NCBI RefSeq assembly: GCF_030694575.1
Contig: NZ_JAUYUS010000047.1
Location: forward strand, 1-55,352
Source: Parvibaculum sp.
GTDB taxonomy: Bacteria > Pseudomonadota > Alphaproteobacteria > Parvibaculales > Parvibaculaceae
Length of the DNA stretch: 55,352 nucleotides
Direction: 5' to 3'
Part shown: one piece after another, positions 46,746 to 55,352 of the stretch
Numbering within the stretch: position 1 is the first letter of the stretch
Layout: every line of letters starts with the position of its first letter
Translations under genes and position numbers: made by a program
The notes under the pieces: generated by a model
The model's database searches: none
What the model was told of the DNA's origin: nothing
The model's input: the letters and a program-made list of their open reading frames with translations, nothing else

Positions 46746-47258
46746 ATGAGCGGCATCGAGAGTTACAATGTCCTCTTTCTCTGCACCGGAAATTCGGCCC
46801 GCAGCATTCTCGCGGAAGCCTATCTGAACTCGCTGCGGGGCAGGCCCTTCAAGGCCTACAGCGCAGGCAGCCATCCGGCGGGCGCCGTCAATTCCCATGC
46901 GCTCGATGTGCTGCGGACGGCGAATATACCTGTCGAGGGGCTGCGTTCGAAATCGTGGGACGAGTTCGCCATCCCCGGCGCGCCGAAGATGCACTTCGTC
47001 TTCACCGTCTGCGACAATGCGGCGGGCGAAGTCTGTCCGATCTGGCCGGGCCAGCCGATGACCGCCCATTGGCCGTTCCAGGATCCGGCAGCCTTCGAGG
47101 GCAGCGAGGTCGAAACGCACGCCGTCTTCCTCGATGTCTTCCGGCAAATTCGCACGCGGATCGACATCTTCACGAACCTGCCGCTCCGTTCGCTCGACAA
47201 GCTCTCCCTGCAGAAGAAGCTGACCGATCTCGGCCGCAACGTCGTCGAGGCGGAATGA
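46746..47258 (+). CDS. arsC: arsenate reductase, low-molecular-weight phosphatase type
   Basis: 170 residues. LMW protein tyrosine phosphatase fold with the P-loop CTGNSAR in [19 protein letters not shown]; further Cys in [17 protein letters not shown] fit the thioredoxin-linked mechanism, and the Asp-containing loop region is [12 protein letters not shown]. Reduces arsenate to arsenite. Ribosome site CGGAGGAAT precedes ATG 46746; overlaps the acr3 start by four bases. Confidence 0.9.
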   Translation: MSGIESYNVLFLCTGNSARSILAEAYLNSLRGRPFKAYSAGSHPAGAVNSHALDVLRTANIPVEGLRSKSWDEFAIPGAPKMHFVFTVCDNAAGEVCPIWPGQPMTAHWPFQDPAAFEGSEVETHAVFLDVFRQIRTRIDIFTNLPLRSLDKLSLQKKLTDLGRNVVEAE

Positions 47259-48331
47259 TGGCGGCTGCCGCTGAAGCGCCGTCGCGTCTCGGCTTTCTCG
47301 ACCGTTACCTTACCGTCTGGATTTTCGCGGCGATGGCGGCGGGTGTCGCCATCGGCAGCTGGTTCGAAGAAGTGCCCGCGGCACTTGAAAGCCTTTCCAT
47401 TGGCTCGACCAACATCCCGATCGCGGCCGGCCTCATCCTCATGATGTATCCGCCGCTCGCGCGGGTGCGTTACGAGGAATTGCCGCGCATTTTCGAGGAC
47501 CGGAAGGTGCTCATGCTGTCGCTCGTGCAGAACTGGCTGATCGGGCCGTTCCTGATGTTCGGGCTTGCGGTTCTCTTTCTGCGCGACGAACCGGCCTATA
47601 TGACGGGGCTTATTCTCATCGGCCTCGCGCGCTGCATTGCCATGGTCATCGTCTGGAACCAGCTCGCACGCGGTAGCAACGAATATGTCGCCGCGCTCGT
47701 CGCCTTCAACAGCTTCTTCCAGCTTCTCTTCTTCAGCGTCTATGCGTGGTTCTTCCTTGCCGTTCTGCCGCCGCTCTTCGGCCTCGAAGGCCAGGTGATC
47801 TCCGTCGGCTTTTGGACCATCGCCGGCGCCGTCCTCGTCTTTCTCGGTATTCCCTTTGCGGCGGGCTATCTCACGCGGCGCTATCTTCGTCCGCGCATCG
47901 GTGCCGATGCCTACGACAACCGTTTTCTGCCGCGCATCGGTCCGATCACGCTCATCGCGCTTCTTTTCACGATCGCGGTGATGTTCGCGCTCAAGGGCGA
48001 GGCCGTGCTTGCGCTGCCGTTCGATGCGCTGCGCATCGCGGTGCCGCTCGCGCTCTATTTCGTCATCATGTTTCTCGTCAGCTTCGCGATGAGCCGGCTC
48101 CTCGGCGCGGACTATCCGCGTACCGTGTCGCTCTCCTTCACGGCTGCCAGCAACAATTTCGAACTCGCCATCGCAGTCGCCATCGCCGCCTTCGGCATCG
48201 GCTCGTCCGTCGCTTTCGCCACCGTCATCGGGCCGCTGGTCGAGGTGCCGGTGCTGATCCTGCTGGTCGGCGTCGCGCTGCGCCTGCGCGAGCGCTGGTT
48301 CGCGAGCGGCGCGCCGCAGCCCGCCGACTGA
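47255..48331 (+). CDS. acr3: arsenite efflux transporter, ACR3 family
   Basis: 358 residues with ten membrane helices. ACR3 hallmarks: [21 protein letters not shown], the conserved Cys in [35 protein letters not shown] and the Glu in [21 protein letters not shown]. Exports arsenite (and perhaps antimonite). ATG 47255 overlaps the arsC stop; ATG 47258 is also in frame. Ends the operon at a strong terminator. Confidence 0.93.
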   Translation: MMAAAAEAPSRLGFLDRYLTVWIFAAMAAGVAIGSWFEEVPAALESLSIGSTNIPIAAGLILMMYPPLARVRYEELPRIFEDRKVLMLSLVQNWLIGPFLMFGLAVLFLRDEPAYMTGLILIGLARCIAMVIVWNQLARGSNEYVAALVAFNSFFQLLFFSVYAWFFLAVLPPLFGLEGQVISVGFWTIAGAVLVFLGIPFAAGYLTRRYLRPRIGADAYDNRFLPRIGPITLIALLFTIAVMFALKGEAVLALPFDALRIAVPLALYFVIMFLVSFAMSRLLGADYPRTVSLSFTAASNNFELAIAVAIAAFGIGSSVAFATVIGPLVEVPVLILLVGVALRLRERWFASGAPQPAD

Positions 48332-48343
48332 CAGAACGAAAAA

Positions 48344-48369
48344 AAGCCCGCGTCTTTCGACGCGGGCTT
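48344..48369. terminator. bidirectional terminator between acr3 and small membrane protein gene
   Basis: AAGCCCGCGTC / GACGCGGGCTT stem with a TTTC loop; a long A-run precedes and T residues follow, so it can serve both convergent genes. Confidence 0.85.
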
Positions 48370-48405
48370 CGTTGTTTTCTTCCGCTGTGGAAGCGGTCCC
48401 GGACC

Positions 48406-48693
48406 TTACTCGGCGGGGGCGGGCTCTTCCATCGGAGCGGGCTCCGCATCCATCGGCGCCGGCGCTTCCTCGCCGCTCATGTCGTCCACGGCTTCTTCCA
48501 CCGCTTCCTCGGTGGTGTCCATCGCATCGCTGGCGGCTTCGCCCGTGGCGTCCATGGCATCGCTGGCCGCGTCGCTCGTGGCGTCGATGGCATCGCCGAT
48601 GGTCGTGTCATCTGGGTTCATCACTCGATAGCCGATCACCAGCACCACGGCGAGCACGATGATGGCGATGGCGGTCTTCATGAAATTGGACAT
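48406..48693 (-). CDS. small single-span protein with amphipathic repeat tail
   Basis: 95 residues. One membrane helix (MKTAIAIIVLAVVLVIGY), then an acidic region with repeated DAIDATSDAASDAMDAT / GEAASDAMDTTEE units, likely an amphipathic helix, and a Pro/Glu/Ala-rich end with APMDAEPAPMEEP. No family recognised. Start ATG 48693 with GAGGGAAA upstream; the frame also runs from 48735. Probably anchored in the inner membrane with the tail outside. Confidence 0.7.
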   Translation of the reverse strand: MSNFMKTAIAIIVLAVVLVIGYRVMNPDDTTIGDAIDATSDAASDAMDATGEAASDAMDTTEEAVEEAVDDMSGEEAPAPMDAEPAPMEEPAPAE

Positions 48694-49038
48694 CGTATTT
48701 CCCTCTTGGCGGTAGTTTTCGCCCGCTTGTTGCACCCCGGCCGCCGGAAAAATTCCGCAGCCTGAACAGGGCTCCCCGCTTGCTTCCCACGGTCAGGCAG
48801 GCGCCCATGCCGATGTTAGTGATGATTTGGCCCAAAATGCCACCGCGAAAGGGTCATTATTGGAAATCTTTTCCATCTGTTGACGTCAGGTCACGCTCGA
48901 ACCGGGGCCGAAACGGCTTCCCGTGGCGGCAATGCCGGGTAAGGCCCCTTGCCGTCCGATTGCGCGCTGCGCTAAGTAGGCGCCGGGCAATGCATCACAG
49001 GGAGACGCGATTCCGCGAAAGCGGCACGCGGTAAAAAG
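48694..49038. other. gene-free stretch upstream of mmsA
   Basis: 345 bp between divergent genes. Apart from the small palindrome CGGAAAAATTCCG near 48745, nothing is recognised; it must hold the promoters of both flanking genes. Confidence 0.4.
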
Positions 49039-50541
<1,503 letters not shown>

Positions 50542-50668
50542 TTGGCCGACGATGAAGTAATGGCCGACAATGAAGTGATTGGCTCGAAACGATTTGCAAA
50601 AATGGCGCTTCCAATCGGAGGCGCCATTCCTATATGCGGCGGATTACATATTCATCAGGAGTCGCATC

Positions 50669-51505
50669 ATGAGCGACGATACACCGATCGACCTCGACGC
50701 CTATTTCAAACGCATCGGCTATTCCGGCTCGCGCGCGCCGACGCTCGATACGCTGAAGGCGATCCACTACGCCCATGCCCTTTCGATCCCGTTCGAGAAT
50801 CTCGACGTGCTGGCGAAGCGGCCGATCCTGCTCGACCATGCCTCGCTGCAGAAGAAGCTCGTGACGGATGGGCGCGGCGGCTACTGCTTCGAGGTGAACG
50901 CCCTCTTTGCCGCCGTATTGCGCCAGCTCGGTTTCGACCTGACGACGCTGATCGGACGCGTCCGGTGGATGTCGCCGGAGGAGGTGGATACGGCGCGTTC
51001 GCACATGCTGATGCGAGTCGAACTGCCCGAAGGGCCGTTCCTCGCCGATGTCGGCTTCGGCGGCCTCACCATGACGGGGCCGATCCGTTTCGAAACCGGC
51101 ATCGAGCAGCAGACGCCGCATGAGCCACGCCGCCTGATTGACCATGAGGACGGGCTTGAGCTCCAGGCGAAGATCGGCGGCGAGTGGGTGCCGATCTACC
51201 GCTTCACGATGGAGCCGCATCGCCGCACCGATTACGAAGTCGCGAGCTGGTACACCTCGACGCATCCCTCCTCGATCTTCGTGCAGTTCCTGATTGCCGG
51301 GCGGCCGAGGGAAGGCAAGTGGCTCTCGCTCCTCAACCGCGATTTCAAGATCCGCGGTCTCGACGGCAAGGCCGAAACGCGAAAGCTCGAAAGCGCGGAC
51401 GAGATCGCCGAAGTGCTCGATACCTGGTTCGGCATCAGGCTTTCCGAGGAAGACAAGGCGATCATGCTCGCGCCCTATATGGACGCCTGGCGGGCGATGT
51501 CCTAA
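50669..51505 (+). CDS. nat: arylamine N-acetyltransferase
   Basis: 278 residues, standard NAT size. The catalytic triad is intact: Cys in RGGYCFEVNALF, His in TARSHMLMRVEL and Asp in FLADVGFGGL. Opens with DLDAYFKRIGYSG and SIPFENLDVLAKRPI. Transfers acetyl from acetyl-CoA to arylamines or hydrazines. ATG 50669 with CAGGAG upstream; a three-fold repeated GATGAAGT near 50550-50576 precedes it. Tail-to-tail overlap of four bases with the next gene. Confidence 0.95.
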   Translation: MSDDTPIDLDAYFKRIGYSGSRAPTLDTLKAIHYAHALSIPFENLDVLAKRPILLDHASLQKKLVTDGRGGYCFEVNALFAAVLRQLGFDLTTLIGRVRWMSPEEVDTARSHMLMRVELPEGPFLADVGFGGLTMTGPIRFETGIEQQTPHEPRRLIDHEDGLELQAKIGGEWVPIYRFTMEPHRRTDYEVASWYTSTHPSSIFVQFLIAGRPREGKWLSLLNRDFKIRGLDGKAETRKLESADEIAEVLDTWFGIRLSEEDKAIMLAPYMDAWRAMS

Positions 51506-51816
51506 CTCGGTTCGAAGCGCCATTTGCGTGCAATGGCAGGCTTGAGGTCGATCCCGTTCCTGTTGGCGAAAAGCAGGATGTGACCGAGGACGTCCGCGGT
51601 CTCGTCGGCCAGCGCCTCGCGCAGTTCCGCATCCCCGAGACCCCGCCGCCGCCCGCGATCGGTCAGCTTTATCCAGACCTGCGTCAGCTCGCCAAGTTCT
51701 TCCTGAAGTTTGAGGATGAACCAGTCCTCGTTTCGCGTTATGCCGTTGGCGGCGGCGTAGCGCTTTGAGGCTTCCTCGAATTGTCCGGCGAGCTCGATCA
51801 GATGTTGCACAGGCAA
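51502..51816 (-). CDS. MazG-like nucleotide pyrophosphohydrolase domain protein
   Basis: 104 residues, all-alpha. The metal-binding EExxE motif appears in ILKLQEELGELTQVW and the downstream ExxD in ALADETADVLGHILL, the pattern of MazG/RS21-C6/HisE-type NTP pyrophosphohydrolases. Substrate unknown; may clear non-canonical nucleotides. ATG 51816 is divergent from zapE. Confidence 0.85.
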   Translation of the reverse strand: MPVQHLIELAGQFEEASKRYAAANGITRNEDWFILKLQEELGELTQVWIKLTDRGRRRGLGDAELREALADETADVLGHILLFANRNGIDLKPAIARKWRFEPS

Positions 51817-51887
51817 GACCTTTCATTCCAGCGGGACGAGATGATGGCCGAGTCGCCGTGTTCGCACAATGTTCCCGTCGCCGCAGC

Positions 51888-53009
51888 ATGAACCCCGGCC
51901 CCCTTGCTGCCTATCGCGAAAAGATTGCGCGCGGCGAGATCGCCGAGGATGCGGCGCAGGCGCATGTGGCGGCGCGGCTGCAGCATCTGGCGGACGAGCT
52001 TGCCGAATGGGCGCCCGGCAAAAAGGTCGGTCCCTTCGCCTGGGCCGGTTTCGGCAAGCCGGTGACGCCGCCGGAGGGCCTTTACATCTGGGGCGGCGTC
52101 GGGCGCGGCAAGTCGATGCTGATGGACCTCTTCTACGAGACGGCCGGGATCGCGCCAAAGCGCCGCGTCCATTTCCACGCCTTCATGCAGCAGGTGCACG
52201 AACGCATCTTCGACTGGCGGCAGAGGGAGAAGGCGGGCGAGGTGAAGGGATCGGACCCCATTCCTCCCGTCGCCGACACGATCGCGAAGGAAGCTTCGCT
52301 GCTCTGCTTCGATGAATTCCAGGTGCACGACATCGCGGACGCCTCGATCCTGGGGCGGCTCTTCTCGCATTTGTTCGAGCGCGGCGTCGTCGTCGTCGCG
52401 ACCTCGAACCGGGCGCCGGAGGGGCTCTACGAAGGCGGCCTCAACCGGCACCGCTTCCTGCCTTTCATCGATCTCGTGAAGACGAAGATGGATGTGCTGC
52501 ATCTCGACAGCGCCGTCGATTACCGTCTCGACCGGATCAGGGGCCTGCCGGTCTATTACACGCCGCTCGACGCCGCTGCCGATGCCGCGCTCGACGATAC
52601 CTTCGAAAAACTCACCGACGCGGCGCATGGCGAGCCGATGAGGCTCGCGCTCAAGGGCCGCGCCGTCGAGGTCCCGGAAGCGAGACATGGCGTCGCCCGC
52701 TTCTCCTTCGCCGATCTCTGCGCGAAGCCTCTGGGGGCCGCCGACTATCTCAAGATCGCGCAGTGCTTCCACACCGTCATCGTGCGCGACGTGCCCGCAA
52801 TGGGCCCGGATCGCTGGAACGAAGCCAAACGCTTCGTGACCCTGATCGACGCGCTATACGAGGCGAAGACGAAGCTCATTCTTTCCGCCGAGGCGCCGCC
52901 GGAGGCGCTCTACGAAAAAGGCGATGGCGCGTTCGAATTCGAACGCACGGCGTCGCGGCTGATGGAAATGCAGAGCGTCGATTATCTCGGGCTCAGAAGC
53001 GCCGACTAG
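51888..53009 (+). CDS. zapE: cell division protein ZapE (AFG1-like ATPase)
   Basis: 373 residues. Walker A WGGVGRGKSMLMD, Walker B LLCFDEFQVHDIADA, sensor-like VVATSNRAPEGLYEGGLNRHRFLPFI and the closing SRLMEMQSVDYL are the AFG1/ZapE signatures. Members bind FtsZ or act in membrane-protein quality control. ATG 51888 gives the standard MNPGPLAAYREKI opening; further upstream in-frame sequence overlaps the opposite-strand MazG-like gene. The stop overlaps the convergent lipoprotein gene by four bases. Many alphaproteobacteria have zapE immediately before mdh, as here with one insertion. Confidence 0.93.
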   Translation: MNPGPLAAYREKIARGEIAEDAAQAHVAARLQHLADELAEWAPGKKVGPFAWAGFGKPVTPPEGLYIWGGVGRGKSMLMDLFYETAGIAPKRRVHFHAFMQQVHERIFDWRQREKAGEVKGSDPIPPVADTIAKEASLLCFDEFQVHDIADASILGRLFSHLFERGVVVVATSNRAPEGLYEGGLNRHRFLPFIDLVKTKMDVLHLDSAVDYRLDRIRGLPVYYTPLDAAADAALDDTFEKLTDAAHGEPMRLALKGRAVEVPEARHGVARFSFADLCAKPLGAADYLKIAQCFHTVIVRDVPAMGPDRWNEAKRFVTLIDALYEAKTKLILSAEAPPEALYEKGDGAFEFERTASRLMEMQSVDYLGLRSAD

Positions 53010-53653
53010 AGGCCCATATAGGGCGAATGCGTCGGGCGAAGACCGAGGCTCGTCACGGGCGCTGGCTTCGGCGGCGATGCGTCCGCCACCTTGGTCGAGG
53101 TGTCCGGCTCGATGTCGAGTTCGTAGTGCCAGGACTGGCCGAAGGTCGCGGACATCATGCCGAAGGAGACGGTCTCGCGGGGCTTGCCCTTTTCGGCTTC
53201 GCGGGCGATTTCGAGCGAGAAGTCCCGCGCCGCGCGGCGGTCGACCGGCACGAAGCCGAGCAGTTCCGGATCGAGGTCGGCGGCGGCGACCTTCTTTTCC
53301 TCGGTCTCGCCGTCCGGACCCTGGAAGAGCGCGATCAGGCCGCCGAAATCATTGTTCGTGGCAACGGAGCCGCGGTCCTCGCAGAAGCCGCGGCCGTCGC
53401 GGAGCACCGCTTCGAGGAAGCGGCAGTCCTTGCCGGTCAGCGCGGAAAGTGCGTGTTCGCCGAGGTCGCGGCCGGTCATGATGGTGGAGGAAATGCCGGC
53501 AATGGTCAGGATTTCGCCGATGGTGACGGCACCGATGACCGGGGCCGCGCAGCCCGTGAGGCCGAGACAGCCGATGCCCAGCACCGCGATGAGCCCCGCC
53601 CGTGCCGTTCTGCCGAAATTGCCGAATGTCGAGATACCGAAATCCCGCGTCAT
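53006..53653 (-). CDS. putative lipoprotein of unknown function
   Basis: 215 residues. The signal segment LIAVLGIGCLGLTGCAAPVIG ends in a lipobox-like LTGC (Cys near residue 35), with a long, basic N-region. A second hydrophobic stretch (VTIGEILTIAGISSTIM) follows. The middle contains ALTGKDCRFLEAVLRDGRGFCEDRGS with two Cys. No family with known function is recognised. ATG 53653 is preferred to ATG 53668 (MGACV). Confidence 0.7.
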   Translation of the reverse strand: MTRDFGISTFGNFGRTARAGLIAVLGIGCLGLTGCAAPVIGAVTIGEILTIAGISSTIMTGRDLGEHALSALTGKDCRFLEAVLRDGRGFCEDRGSVATNNDFGGLIALFQGPDGETEEKKVAAADLDPELLGFVPVDRRAARDFSLEIAREAEKGKPRETVSFGMMSATFGQSWHYELDIEPDTSTKVADASPPKPAPVTSLGLRPTHSPYMGL

Positions 53654-53790
53654 CACGCACGCCCCCATCTACTACGCCTCCGCGGATGCACAATCGGTGC
53701 CCCGCTCGACGCCGCGCGGTTCCCCCCGGAACCCCGCCTTTACCGCGCTCGTCCCGCGTCAGGTGCTTAACCATCATGCGGGCCGAGTTC

Positions 53791-53805
53791 TTTACGTCGC
53801 GTAAA
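53791..53805. promoter_or_regulatory. TTTACG-N3-CGTAAA palindrome upstream of mdh
   Basis: Perfect 6-bp inverted repeat with a 3-bp centre in the 310-bp gap before mdh. Could be an operator for mdh or for the divergent lipoprotein gene. Nothing else in this gap is recognised except an AT-rich GGTTAATATTGG near 53855, a possible -10 region. Confidence 0.3.
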
Positions 53806-53897
53806 AATCATGCTGCGGCACAGGCATCTGTGTCAACGTGAGACGATCCTGTTGGTTAATATTGGTGCCTGCCGGTTCCCGCGCTCGTTGCGAATGA

Positions 53898-54965
<1,068 letters not shown>

Positions 54966-54987
54966 TCCGTCTCCGGCGGATATCGGA

Positions 54988-55015
54988 AAGGGCGGTCCTT
55001 CGGGCCGCCCTTTTT
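54988..55015 (+). terminator. rho-independent terminator after mdh
   Basis: AAGGGCGG / CCGCCCTT stem with an extended TCC/GGG inner pairing and a TTC loop, then a T5 run, 20 bp after the mdh stop. Confidence 0.9.
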
Positions 55016-55092
55016 GTTTGGCCGTGGCGCAGGGGGTTTATTTTGACATTAGACATGCCAATATATGGCTTGCGAAGTGCTTCGGAAACTGT

Positions 55093-55109
55093 TTAATGTA
55101 ATACATTAA
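55093..55109. promoter_or_regulatory. TTAATGT-N3-ACATTAA operator-like palindrome
   Basis: Perfect 7-bp inverted repeat around AAT, 38 bp before the start of the MBL-fold gene. TTGCGA (55070) and TTTAAT (55092) spaced by 16 bp form a possible promoter, placing the palindrome over the -10. A dimeric repressor site is likely; the regulator is not visible in the window. TTGACA at 55043 has no matching -10. Confidence 0.5.
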
Positions 55110-55146
55110 TTTACCCGCACCGCGCGGGGCCTTGGGGAGGATGGAG

Positions 55147-55352
55147 ATGAAGCGTCTGATAGCGATCGGCTTGGCCGGTCTGGTTGTGCTCGCGGCGGCG
55201 GGCTTTTGCGTCATCTGGTTTTCGCCGTCGCTCCAGGACGGGATCATGAAGCGCACCGCGCTCGGCCGGCTCGGCAGCGGCGACAATTCGGCGCTTCTCA
55301 CCGACAATTCGCTGCATGTCCTTCTGTGCGGCACGGGCTCGCCGATGCCCGA
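55147..55352 (+). CDS. MBL-fold metallo-hydrolase, membrane-anchored (3' end cut by window)
   Basis: First 68 residues only. N-terminal membrane helix (LIAIGLAGLVVLAAAGFCVIWF), a spacer, then SLHVLLCGTGSPMPD, the opening beta-strand and turn typical of ribonuclease-Z-like MBL-fold hydrolases. The HxHxDH metal motif lies outside the window, so the identification rests on this opening alone. ATG 55147 has GGGGAGG six bases upstream; ATG 55141 is too close to it. Confidence 0.7.
   Translation, partial: MKRLIAIGLAGLVVLAAAGFCVIWFSPSLQDGIMKRTALGRLGSGDNSALLTDNSLHVLLCGTGSPMP

Overview
The window is a GC-rich chromosomal segment of an alphaproteobacterium. The gene orders dapF-mtaB-ftsY-ispZ facing ffh-rpsP-rimM-trmD-rplS, leuCD-leuB-asd, CoA-ester lyase/MaoC next to sdhCDAB, and ccmABCDG are typical of that class. 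Conserved alphaproteobacterial families (DUF2794, PAS-like protein, ZapE, MazG-like) and several kinds of GC-rich intergenic palindromes agree. A Rhizobiales/Parvibaculum-like lineage is my guess from style only. No tRNA, rRNA, CRISPR array, prophage or insertion sequence was recognised; this is mostly core genome with small accessory insertions.

Layout. 1-3.3 kb: end of a LolD/YbbA-type ABC ATPase and its large FtsX-type permease, separated by a REP-like palindrome cluster. 3.4-4.8 kb: BAX-inhibitor-1-like membrane protein preceded by a Pho-box-like triple repeat, then DUF2794. 5.3-10.1 kb: a four-gene GldA/GldF/GldG/DUF4340 ABC module. 10.1-14.2 kb: a DUF1223 secreted thioredoxin-like protein and an aconitase with a roughly 200-residue Lys/Ala-rich histone-H1-like N-terminus. 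14.5-18.2 kb: a crotonase followed by cytochrome c maturation genes ccmABCDG. 18.2-21.5 kb: a MarR regulator with a basic tail, a NUDIX hydrolase and an MHS-family transporter. 21.5-30.6 kb: septation protein, FtsY, MtaB and DapF on the minus strand, then a PIG-L deacetylase, CinA-like amidase, Ffh, S16, RimM, TrmD and L19 on the plus strand. 30.7-35.1 kb: leucine biosynthesis (leuCDB) and asd. 35.3-37.5 kb: an ammonium transporter fused to a histidine kinase. 37.5-44.5 kb: CoA-ester lyase, a tiny glycine-zipper protein, a double-hotdog MaoC hydratase, a PAS-like protein, a thioesterase and succinate dehydrogenase sdhCDAB. 44.7-48.7 kb: lipoprotein, monooxygenase-fold protein, an arsenic operon (arsR-arsC-acr3) and a small amphipathic membrane protein. 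49-55.3 kb: mmsA, arylamine N-acetyltransferase, MazG-like protein, zapE, a lipoprotein, mdh and the start of an MBL-fold hydrolase.

How genes work together: acnA, sdhCDAB and mdh are TCA-cycle steps; the lyase/MaoC pair suggests C4/C5 acyl-CoA (ethylmalonyl-CoA-type) chemistry feeding it, and mmsA adds propionyl/acetyl-CoA from valine. ftsY and ffh supply both protein halves of the SRP targeting pathway.

Most unusual signals: (i) two near-identical 11-bp-phased Pho-box-like arrays, one upstream of the BAX-inhibitor gene and one upstream of the arsenic operon, the latter next to a probable ArsR operator; (ii) Lys/Ala-rich tails on three unrelated proteins (aconitase N-terminus, MarR C-terminus, malate dehydrogenase C-terminus); (iii) the Amt-histidine kinase fusion. 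I did not find a wholly new multi-gene system; these are the best leads.
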